DNA from: Oscillospiraceae bacterium
GTDB taxonomy: Bacteria > Bacillota > Clostridia > Oscillospirales > Oscillospiraceae
DNA: 15,771 bases
Reading direction: 5' to 3'
NCBI GenBank assembly: GCA_016296565.1
Contig: JAEDJB010000033.1
Location: 1-15,771, forward strand
Position 1 is the first letter of the stretch. Each line of letters opens with the position of its first letter. Shown here one piece after another: positions 7,589 through 13,252 of the stretch. The position numbers were made by a program, and so were the translations under genes. The notes beneath the pieces are model-generated. The model was not told the origin of the DNA, ran no database searches, and was given only the letters and a program-made list of their open reading frames with translations.

Positions 7589-7648
7589 TAAGGAAGAACT
7601 TTGGGGAAATATTTTTCGACGTAATTACCAGTTTTTACTAATTTCCCC

Positions 7649-7677
7649 TTGAGTTCGCTGTCCCATTGTGGTAAATT
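7649..7677 (+). promoter_or_regulatory. Probable vegetative promoter of spo0A
   Basis: TTGAGT (7649-7654) and TAAATT (7672-7677) are separated by 17 bp. The start is predicted near 7684, inside the palindrome TTGACCGGTCAA at 7682-7693. I looked for a sigma-H-type promoter in the same gap and found no convincing pair. Confidence 0.55.
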
Positions 7678-7681
7678 ATGG

Positions 7682-7693
7682 TTGACCGGTCAA
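7682..7693. promoter_or_regulatory. 12-bp perfect palindrome at the predicted spo0A transcription start
   Basis: TTGACCGGTCAA is a perfect inverted repeat with no spacer, beginning 5 bp past the -10 of spo0A. A symmetrical site covering the start point is what an operator for a dimeric repressor would look like. The regulator is unknown; it does not resemble a 0A-box. Confidence 0.4.
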
Positions 7694-7764
7694 GCTACGA
7701 ATGAAACGAGGAAACCATATGGGGAAGACAAGGATTCTCATCTTCCCAGGGGGGAGACACACGC

Positions 7765-8532
7765 ATGGAAAGTAAGAAAACAGTTCTCATTGCCGATACC
7801 AGCGAGGAATTCCGCGCAATCCTTGCGGATGCCCTGAAGGGAGAAGAAGGCCTGGAGGTCATCGGCCAGACGGGAGACGGCCAGGAGGCGATCCGCCTCG
7901 CCCAGGAGCTCACCCCTGACATTCTGGTGATGGATCTGGTTCTGGGCCGTGTAGACGGGTTCGACGTGCTGGACGCCATCCGGCCGCTGCCGGTGAGCAT
8001 CCTGGTGCTGTCTGGCTTTGCCCGGGGCGCCATGGCCGATCAGGTGGCCGCCAAAGGCGGCGACTACTACATGATGAAGCCCTGCCGGGTTTCTTCCGTG
8101 GTAGAGCGCATCCGGCTGCTGGCCTCCCAGCACTGGTCCGAGGAGGACGCAGCTCCCGGCCTGCCGGCCTCCACCCGCCAGACCCTGGAGGCCAACGTGA
8201 CCGCCATCATCCACGAAATCGGCGTGCCCGCCCATATCAAGGGGTACCAGTATCTCCGGGAGGCCATCATCATGACCGTGGAGGACATGGACGTGATCAA
8301 CGCCGTCACCAAGGTCCTCTACCCTGAGGTGGCCCGGAAGTTCGGCACCACTGCCAGCCGGGTGGAGCGGGCTATCCGCCACGCCATCGAGGTGGCCTGG
8401 GACCGGGGGGATCTGGACACGCTGCAGAAGTACTTCGGCTTTACCGTGAGCAACTCCAAGGGCAAACCCACCAACTCCGAATTCATCGCCATGATCGCCG
8501 ACCGGCTGCAATTACAGCGGCGGCAGGGCTGA
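7765..8532 (+). CDS. spo0A: Sporulation master regulator Spo0A
   Basis: Response regulator that, when phosphorylated, commits Clostridia and Bacilli to sporulation by binding 0A-boxes. It has 255 residues, typical for the family. The receiver domain (about 5-120) carries the phospho-acceptor D57 (VMD), S83 and K105 (MMKP). The acidic pocket reads ADT (10-12) where the family usually has ADD, so one Mg-binding acid is replaced by threonine, and the usual Pro after the D-x-x-(M/L) stretch is also missing. The effector domain (about 140-255) is almost textbook Spo0A: IIHEIGVPAHIKGY (148-161), TTASRVERAIRHAIEVAW (195-212, recognition helix) and KPTNSEFIAMIAD (234-246). ATG 7765 follows AGGGGGGAG (7748-7756). 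The gene stands alone between its promoter and terminator, without the spoIVB that usually precedes it. Confidence 0.96.
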   Translation: MESKKTVLIADTSEEFRAILADALKGEEGLEVIGQTGDGQEAIRLAQELTPDILVMDLVLGRVDGFDVLDAIRPLPVSILVLSGFARGAMADQVAAKGGDYYMMKPCRVSSVVERIRLLASQHWSEEDAAPGLPASTRQTLEANVTAIIHEIGVPAHIKGYQYLREAIIMTVEDMDVINAVTKVLYPEVARKFGTTASRVERAIRHAIEVAWDRGDLDTLQKYFGFTVSNSKGKPTNSEFIAMIADRLQLQRRQG

Positions 8533-8572
8533 GCGACAACCCAAAAATGATATGTGCATAGAGAAAAAGGAA

Positions 8573-8625
8573 CACTCCTGATTTATCGGTCCCCATGAAG
8601 CTGATAAATCGGGGGTGCTTTTTTT
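8573..8625 (+). terminator. Intrinsic terminator of spo0A
   Basis: A 15-bp stem (8573-8587 with 8603-8617, two G-U pairs) with a 15-nt loop is followed by CTTTTTTT. It lies 40 bp past the spo0A stop and cleanly separates spo0A from the lipoylation operon. Confidence 0.9.
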
Positions 8626-8669
8626 GCCCAAAAATCATAGACAGTTTCTAGGATTTTTCCGGGATGGTC

Positions 8670-8697
8670 TTTACAAACCGCTGAATCTATGTAAAAT
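8670..8697 (+). promoter_or_regulatory. Probable promoter of the lipoylation operon
   Basis: TTTACA (8670-8675) and TAAAAT (8692-8697) with a 16-bp spacer lie 46 bp upstream of the first gene. It is the only promoter-like sequence between the spo0A terminator and the operon, and the four genes after it are tightly packed. Confidence 0.6.
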
Positions 8698-8743
8698 AGT
8701 ACCCAATCACTATTTTCGGAAGCGTCAGAACAGGGGGCATGGT

Positions 8744-9673
8744 ATGAAATATTTCGCATTTCCCGACGGAACGCCCGCCTTCCACCAGGCGTTGGAGCAG
8801 ATTGTCTTTGAGCAGGTCCGGGAGGACAGCATCCTGATGCTCTGGAGCAACACCCCTGCCATCGTCTGCGGGGCCTATCAGAACATTTACCAGGAGACCA
8901 GCGTTTACCGCGCCTGGAAACGGGGGATTCCCGTCATCCGGCGGGACTCCGGAGGCGGCACCGTGTACCACGACCCCGGGAACCTGAACTACACCGTCAT
9001 CTGCGACAGCGACGGGAGCGTGAACTACGATGGGGTGATGGCCGGGATTCTCACGGCCCTTCACCGCATCGGCGTGCCGGCAGAAAAGAGCAAGGTCTGC
9101 GACATCACCCTCCACGGCAGGAAGATTTCCGGCAGCGCCCAGAAGATTTCCGGCGGGCGGCTGCTCCACCACGGCACCCTTTTGTTTGACACCGACCTGA
9201 CCGTGCTCCACCAGGTTTCCGGCCGATCGGGGCGCACCTACCATTCCCGGGCCATCCCCTCCAACCCCGCCCAGGTGGTCAACATCAGCCAATATTGGCA
9301 GGGCACCATGGCGGACTTCCGGGAGGCCCTGCGGGCCGCCTACCCAGCGGACCTGACGGAGACCTTTTTGACAGAGGAACAGCTGGGCCTGGCGGAACAG
9401 CTGGCAGAGGAAAAGTACGGCAGCTGGGCCTGGACCTGCGGCCGGTCCCCTGCCTTTCGCTGCGAGGTCTCAGGGGCGCTGTCCGGGAAGCCCATCCAGC
9501 TTAGTTATGAGGCGAAAAAGGGCGTCATCACGGACTGTGAACTGCGCTCTCCCCTCTTAGACCCCCGCGCAGGGGACCGGTTCCTGGGCGCTCAGCTGAA
9601 GCCCGAGACAATCGAAGCCCTCTGCCGGGAATTAACCGACCAGCCGGAGGAGCTGGCAGAACTGATTTTATAA
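8744..9673 (+). CDS. lplA: Lipoate-protein ligase A family, copy 1
   Basis: ATP-dependent enzyme that attaches lipoate (or octanoate) to the lysine of lipoyl domains through a lipoyl-AMP intermediate. It has 309 residues. I chose ATG 8744 because GGGGG (8733-8737) lies just upstream; the frame is open back into the spo0A terminator, but earlier starts would be read from terminator sequence. The core motif RRDSGGGTVYHDPGNLNYT (66-84) and the catalytic-lysine motif GRKISGSAQ (125-133, K127) are present, then LLHHGTLLFDTDL (140-152). A C-terminal accessory domain (from about 225, SWAWTCGRSPAF) is the form found in true ligases rather than LipM/LipL transferases. One departure is CDI (119-121), where NDI is usual before the lysine motif. 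It is the first gene of a four-gene operon; the lipoyl-domain gene follows after 16 bp. Confidence 0.9.
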   Translation: MKYFAFPDGTPAFHQALEQIVFEQVREDSILMLWSNTPAIVCGAYQNIYQETSVYRAWKRGIPVIRRDSGGGTVYHDPGNLNYTVICDSDGSVNYDGVMAGILTALHRIGVPAEKSKVCDITLHGRKISGSAQKISGGRLLHHGTLLFDTDLTVLHQVSGRSGRTYHSRAIPSNPAQVVNISQYWQGTMADFREALRAAYPADLTETFLTEEQLGLAEQLAEEKYGSWAWTCGRSPAFRCEVSGALSGKPIQLSYEAKKGVITDCELRSPLLDPRAGDRFLGAQLKPETIEALCRELTDQPEELAELIL

Positions 9674-9689
9674 ACGGAGGTTAGTAAAG

Positions 9690-9929
9690 ATGCAGAAACA
9701 GATTACCATGCCCCAGCTGCGGGATGAAATGAAAAGCGGCGTGTTCTGCGCCTGGCTGAAGGAAGAGGGACAGCCCTACAAGAAGGGGGAGCCCATTTTT
9801 GAGATTGAAACCGACAAGGTGGTAAACCAGATCACCGCCAGCGAGGACGGCGTGCTCCTGCGCAAGCTGGTGGAGGAAGGGGACGAGGTCACCGTGAACG
9901 CCCCCGTGGCAGAGGTGGAGGCCCAGTGA
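9690..9929 (+). CDS. Free-standing lipoyl-domain carrier protein (E2 type)
   Basis: A 79-residue protein consisting of a single biotinyl/lipoyl domain. The acceptor hairpin is EIETDKVVNQI (38-48), with K43 as the predicted lipoylation site; the DK pair and ETDKV context are those of 2-oxoacid dehydrogenase E2 lipoyl domains rather than GcvH or the MKM of biotin carriers. The N-terminal MPQL and the later GDEV turn fit the domain edges. There is no peripheral-subunit-binding or acyltransferase domain; the stop follows directly, and the next gene overlaps it by one base (TGATG). ATG 9690 has ACGGAGG (9674-9680). It sits between a ligase and lipoyl synthase, so it is probably their substrate. 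It might serve as a lipoyl relay or as a swinging arm for an enzyme encoded elsewhere; neither is shown by sequence. Confidence 0.88.
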   Translation: MQKQITMPQLRDEMKSGVFCAWLKEEGQPYKKGEPIFEIETDKVVNQITASEDGVLLRKLVEEGDEVTVNAPVAEVEAQ

Positions 9930-10786
9930 TGGAGCGGAAACCCGATTGGCTGAAGGTCCCTTACAACAAGGAGGCCGTGGCAGAGGTGGCCGCCCTCATG
10001 AAGGACCTAAAACTGAACACCGTGTGCAAGGAGGCAAACTGCCCCAACCTGGGAGAGTGCTACCAGACCCACACGGCCACCTTTATGATCCTGGGCAGCC
10101 GCTGCACCCGAAACTGCCGGTTCTGCAACGTGACCCACGCCCGGCCGGACCCGGTGGACCCGGAGGAGCCTCGAAACCTGGCTCTGGCCGCTCAGAAGCT
10201 GGGGCTGCGCCACGTGGTGATCACCCAGGTGACCCGGGACGACCTGCCCGACGGCGGCGCCGGCCAGTTTGCCGCCTGTCTCCGGGAGCTGCGGGCCCTG
10301 TGCCCGGACACCACCGCGGAGGTGCTGATTTCCGACATGAAGGGGGACCGCGCCTGCCTGGACACGGTGATGCAGGCCAAACCCGACGTGCTGAACCACA
10401 ACGTGGAAACAGTGCGGGAGCTTTACGCCGCCGTGCGGCCCCAGGCGGTCTACCAGCGGTCCCTGGATGTGCTGCGGTACTGCAAGGAACAGTATCCCGG
10501 CAGCCTGACCAAGACAGGCTTTATGGTGGGCCTGGGAGAGACGGAGGACCAGATCCGCCGGCTCATGGACGATCTGCTGGCCGTGGGCTGCGACATTCTC
10601 ACCATCGGCCAGTATCTGCAGCCCAGCCCGGACCACTACCCCCTCCAGCGCTATGTAACGCCGGAGGAATTTGCCCGCTACAAGGAGATCGCCCTGGAAA
10701 AGGGCTTCCGCTACGTGGCCAGCACGCCTCTGGTGCGCAGTTCCTATCGCGCCGCCGAAGCCCTGCAGGCAGGAGGAAAAAACTGA
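9929..10786 (+). CDS. lipA: Lipoyl synthase (radical SAM)
   Basis: Radical-SAM enzyme that inserts two sulfurs into octanoyl-lysine on a carrier domain to make lipoyl-lysine. It has 285 residues. The auxiliary cluster ligands are C33, C38 and C44 in CKEANCPNLGEC (C-x4-C-x5-C). The radical-SAM cluster is C59, C63 and C66 (CTRNCRFC), and the serine ligand of the auxiliary cluster is in RSSY (270-273). TQVTRDDLPDGGA and FMVGLGET are also family hallmarks. ATG 9929 overlaps the preceding stop (TGATG) with GGTGGAG upstream; an in-frame GTG three bases earlier is possible. Translation is probably coupled to the lipoyl-domain gene. Its presence means the operon can make lipoate de novo from octanoylated carrier, not only scavenge it. 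No lipB or lipM is visible, so octanoylation would fall to one of the two ligases. Confidence 0.96.
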   Translation: MERKPDWLKVPYNKEAVAEVAALMKDLKLNTVCKEANCPNLGECYQTHTATFMILGSRCTRNCRFCNVTHARPDPVDPEEPRNLALAAQKLGLRHVVITQVTRDDLPDGGAGQFAACLRELRALCPDTTAEVLISDMKGDRACLDTVMQAKPDVLNHNVETVRELYAAVRPQAVYQRSLDVLRYCKEQYPGSLTKTGFMVGLGETEDQIRRLMDDLLAVGCDILTIGQYLQPSPDHYPLQRYVTPEEFARYKEIALEKGFRYVASTPLVRSSYRAAEALQAGGKN

Positions 10787-10787
10787 C

Positions 10788-11765
10788 ATGATCTACATCG
10801 AAACCGGAAGCACCGACGTATACTACAACTTCGGGCTGGAATACTATTTCACCGCGGAAAAGAAGCTCCCCGAGCCTGTGTTCCTCTTCTGGCGCACCAC
10901 CCCCACCCTGATGATCGGGAAATACCAGAACACCCTGGAGGAGATCAACAAGAAATATGTGGATGCCCACCACATCCACATTGTCCGCAGGCTCTCCGGC
11001 GGCGGCACCATCTACACCGACCTGGGGGGCTGGCAATTTTCCTTCATCACCCAGGGGGACAGCGACAGCATCCAGTTCCAGCAGTATCTGGTCCCGGTGC
11101 TGGACGCCCTGCGGGGGATGGGGATTCCCGCGGAGTTTAACGGCCGCAACGATTTAACTGTCCAGGGGAAAAAGTTCTCCGGAAACGCGCAGTACAAGCT
11201 GGCGGGCGCAACGGTCCACCACGGCTCCCTGCTCTTTGACACCAACATTGATCAGATGGTGGCCAGCACCACGGTGGACGAGTACAAGATCCTCTCCAAA
11301 AGCATCAAGTCCGTCCACGACCGGGTGACCAACCTCTCCGAGCATCTGGATGTTCCCATGACGGCGGAGGAGTTCAAGCAGCACATGGTGACGGCCATTC
11401 TGAACGGCGGCTCTGTCTATCAGGTGACGGAGGAGGACGACCGCCGCATCCGCCAGCTGGCGGCGGAACACTTTGACAACTGGGACAAGAAGTTCGGCGC
11501 CTCCCCCAAGTTTTCCATGGAGCGGCAGGGCCGGTTTGCCGGGGGCCGCTTCCGGGTGAACCTGGACGTGCAGCAGGGGAAAATCGCGGACATCGCCTTC
11601 TCCGGGGATTTCTTCAGCGCCATCGACATGGACCTGGTGCGGAAGGGCCTCATCGGCTGCCCCTACCGGAAGGACGCGGTGGCGGAGGTTCTGCACCGGT
11701 GCGCCGGTGCGGACGGCGTCTATGGGATCACCATGGAGGAGATGGTGGACACCATTGTGGAATAA
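10788..11765 (+). CDS. Lipoate-protein ligase A family, copy 2 (divergent)
   Basis: Second LplA-type enzyme, 325 residues, starting one base after the lipA stop with AGGAGG at 10771-10776; the open frame upstream overlaps lipA and was not used. The nucleotide/lipoate motif is RRLSGGGTIYTDLGGWQFS (67-85). It differs from the common Y-H-D-x-G-N-x-N form seen in copy 1: His is replaced by Thr, and GNLN by GGWQ. The catalytic lysine motif GKKFSGNAQ (127-135, K129) and VHHGSLLFDTNID (143-155) are intact, and NDL (121-123) is canonical. The C-terminal accessory domain (about 240-325) is present, so it is probably a ligase, although lipoyl or octanoyl transfer between proteins is also possible. The two copies are clearly separate subfamilies, not a recent duplication. 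Confidence 0.88.
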   Translation: MIYIETGSTDVYYNFGLEYYFTAEKKLPEPVFLFWRTTPTLMIGKYQNTLEEINKKYVDAHHIHIVRRLSGGGTIYTDLGGWQFSFITQGDSDSIQFQQYLVPVLDALRGMGIPAEFNGRNDLTVQGKKFSGNAQYKLAGATVHHGSLLFDTNIDQMVASTTVDEYKILSKSIKSVHDRVTNLSEHLDVPMTAEEFKQHMVTAILNGGSVYQVTEEDDRRIRQLAAEHFDNWDKKFGASPKFSMERQGRFAGGRFRVNLDVQQGKIADIAFSGDFFSAIDMDLVRKGLIGCPYRKDAVAEVLHRCAGADGVYGITMEEMVDTIVE

Positions 11766-11771
11766 ACGCTG

Positions 11772-11807
11772 CGCAGACGGCGGGGTGCGGGCATCCCGCT
11801 GTCTGCG
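11772..11807 (+). other. Strong hairpin after the lipoylation operon, without a U-tract
   Basis: A 16-bp stem (11772-11787 with 11792-11807, two G-U pairs) with a 4-base loop starts six bases after the last stop. The following sequence, GGGCAGATGG, has no U-run, so it is not a standard intrinsic terminator. It may protect the 3' end or act with Rho; the infC promoter lies 34 bp further on. Confidence 0.5.
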
Positions 11808-11840
11808 GGGCAGATGGAGGATTCTCCGCAAAAATTTTGC

Positions 11841-11869
11841 TTGACAGGCGGCGCAGGCTCTGGTATACT
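11841..11869 (+). promoter_or_regulatory. Promoter of the infC-rpmI-rplT operon
   Basis: Perfect -35 TTGACA (11841-11846), 17-bp spacer and -10 TATACT (11864-11869), preceded by an A/T block (AAAAATTTT, 11830-11838) that resembles an UP element. This is the strongest promoter in the window, as expected for ribosomal protein genes. Confidence 0.9.
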
Positions 11870-11875
11870 AATCGC

Positions 11876-12010
11876 CGTAAAACAAAGTAGGAAGGTTCCG
11901 CCTGCCTCACCTCCCGCAAGCGAGCGAAGAGGTTAATACGGTAAGACAGCAGCCCTCGCGGATGCTTCTTTCCTGTGTGCGGATACCTTTCGGAAGGTAT
12001 CCTTTTTTTG
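11876..12010 (+). ncRNA. Structured infC leader, probable L20-responsive attenuator
   Basis: About 160 nt separate the predicted transcription start from infC. The leader ends in a compact terminator hairpin, GGATACCTT (11981-11989) with AAGGTATCC (11994-12002), then seven T, placed before the infC ribosome site. The preceding segment, including GAGGTTAATACGGTAAGACAGCAG, could hold the alternative fold. In Bacillus subtilis, L20 binds such a leader and promotes premature termination. The position and terminator are seen directly; control by L20 is inferred from the family and the gene order. Confidence 0.75.
11981..12009 (+). terminator. Attenuator terminator in the infC leader
   Basis: A 9-bp perfect stem with a UUCG-type loop (bases TCGG at 11990-11993) is followed by seven T. 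It lies 28 bp before the infC start, so termination here would prevent expression of the whole operon. Confidence 0.85.
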
Positions 12011-12037
12011 TATCTAAGGACTGGAGGTGCGTTTACC

Positions 12038-12583
12038 ATCGCTAACACGGCTCATCAAATCAACGAGGAAATTCACGACAAGGAAGTGCGCCTGATTTCC
12101 GCCCAAGGGGAGCAGCTTGGCATTATGTCCGTGGCTGAGGCTCTGGACAAGGCCAACGAGGCTGAGCTGGACCTGGTGAAGATCTCGCCCAATGCCGTTC
12201 CGCCCGTGTGCAAGCTCATGGACTACGGAAAGTACAAGTTTGAGCAGACCAAGCGGGACAAGGAAGCAAAGAAAAACCAGCGGATCGTGGAAATCAAGGA
12301 AGTGCGTATGTCCCCGGGAATCGACGTCAATGATTTCAATGTCAAGGTCCGCAACGCCCAGCGGTTCCTGGCCGAAGGGAACCGGGTCAAGGTCGCTGTC
12401 CGCTTCCGCGGCCGCGAAATGGCCCACACCGACATCGGCAAGCGTCTGCTGGAAAAGTTCGCAGCTGACTGCGCTGAGGTGGCGACCATGGACAAAGAGC
12501 CCAAGCTGGACGGACGCCACATGACCATGTTCCTGTCCTGCAAGCAGAACAAGGACAGCAAGAACAAAGAAAACAAAAAGTAA
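12038..12583 (+). CDS. infC: Translation initiation factor IF-3, apparent AUC start
   Basis: Binds the 30S subunit, prevents premature 50S joining and proofreads start-codon choice. It has 181 residues when started at ATC 12038, normal for IF-3. The N-terminal domain opens with INEEIHDKEVRLI (8-20), then the basic linker (KYKFEQTKRDKEAKKNQ, about 65-81) and a C-terminal domain with EVRMSPGIDVNDF and VRFRGREMAH. No ATG, GTG or TTG lies in frame between the leader terminator and this N-terminus. The ATC has GGAGG (12023-12027) 10 bases upstream, and the next in-frame ATG would remove 29 residues of the N-terminal domain. Non-AUG starts (AUU in E. coli) let IF-3 repress its own translation. It is followed after 24 bp by rpmI. 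Confidence 0.95.
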   Translation: MANTAHQINEEIHDKEVRLISAQGEQLGIMSVAEALDKANEAELDLVKISPNAVPPVCKLMDYGKYKFEQTKRDKEAKKNQRIVEIKEVRMSPGIDVNDFNVKVRNAQRFLAEGNRVKVAVRFRGREMAHTDIGKRLLEKFAADCAEVATMDKEPKLDGRHMTMFLSCKQNKDSKNKENKK

Positions 12584-12607
12584 AATCTTACAAAGGAGTT
12601 TTCCGCC

Positions 12608-12805
12608 ATGCCTAAAATCAAAACTCACAGCGGCGCTAAGAAGCGTTTTAACCTGACCAAGAGCGGTAAGGTCAAGCGCGCTCATGCCAATAAGAGCCAT
12701 ATCCTGAACAAGAAGACCACCAAGCGTAAACGCGGCCTCCGCGCCGGCGCCTATGCGGACAAGACCAACGAAGCCGCAATCAAGCGCATGATCCTGTATA
12801 AATAA
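12608..12805 (+). CDS. rpmI: 50S ribosomal protein L35
   Basis: Complete 65-residue L35 of the large ribosomal subunit. It has the characteristic opening PKIKTHSGAKKRF, the basic KRAHANKSH segment and the end IKRMILYK. ATG 12608 is preceded by AAAGGAG (12592-12598). It is the middle gene of infC-rpmI-rplT, an order conserved across bacteria. Confidence 0.98.
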   Translation: MPKIKTHSGAKKRFNLTKSGKVKRAHANKSHILNKKTTKRKRGLRAGAYADKTNEAAIKRMILYK

Positions 12806-12836
12806 TTACAACGATAAAGTAGGAGGCTAACATACC

Positions 12837-13193
12837 ATGGCAAGAGTTAAGGGCGCGATGATGACGCGCAAGAGAAGAAATAAGATCCTGAAGATGGCCA
12901 AGGGCTACTGGGGTGCCAAGTCCAAGCACTTCAAGATGGCCAACGAGCAGGTGATGAAGTCCCTGACCTACGCATACGTGGGCCGCAAGCAGAAGAAGCG
13001 CAACTTCCGTCAGCTGTGGATCACCCGCATCAGCGCCGCCTGCAAGATGAACGGCATGAACTACTCCAACTTCATGCACGGTCTGAAGCTGGCCGGTGTG
13101 GAAATCAACCGCAAGATGCTGGCTGAGATGGCTGTCAACGACAAGGCCGCTTTCACCGCTCTCACCGAGCTGTCCAAGTCCAAGCTGGCTTAA
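12837..13193 (+). CDS. rplT: 50S ribosomal protein L20
   Basis: Complete 118-residue L20, needed for early assembly of the large subunit and, in Firmicutes, the repressor of its own operon through the infC leader. The N-terminal extension ARVKGAMMTRKRRNKILK is basic as usual. The globular part has FRQLWITRISAACKMNGM and ends in AFTALTELSKSKLA. ATG 12837 follows AGGAGG (12821-12826). It is the last gene of the operon, with a terminator 21 bp after the stop. The MMTRKRR stretch differs from the more common V-x-ARRRR form but keeps the charge. Confidence 0.98.
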   Translation: MARVKGAMMTRKRRNKILKMAKGYWGAKSKHFKMANEQVMKSLTYAYVGRKQKKRNFRQLWITRISAACKMNGMNYSNFMHGLKLAGVEINRKMLAEMAVNDKAAFTALTELSKSKLA

Positions 13194-13214
13194 TTCGTTT
13201 CATCGTATAACAAA

Positions 13215-13252
13215 CCCGGCCCGGGAACTTCCCGGGCCGGGTTTTTGTTTTT
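13215..13252 (+). terminator. Intrinsic terminator of infC-rpmI-rplT
   Basis: An 11-bp all-GC stem, CCCGGCCCGGG (13215-13225) with CCCGGGCCGGG (13231-13241), encloses AACTT and is followed by TTTTTGTTTTTT. Flanking A and T bases extend the stem. It is a very strong terminator. Confidence 0.95.

Noticed and set aside
8615..8743. 43-codon N-terminal extension of the first lipoate ligase
   Set aside because: It would begin inside the spo0A terminator and run through the operon promoter. ATG 8744 has a ribosome site and gives the normal N-terminus.
11772..11807. Hairpin after the second ligase as an intrinsic terminator
   Set aside because: The stem is strong but there is no U-run, so I listed it as a hairpin rather than a terminator.
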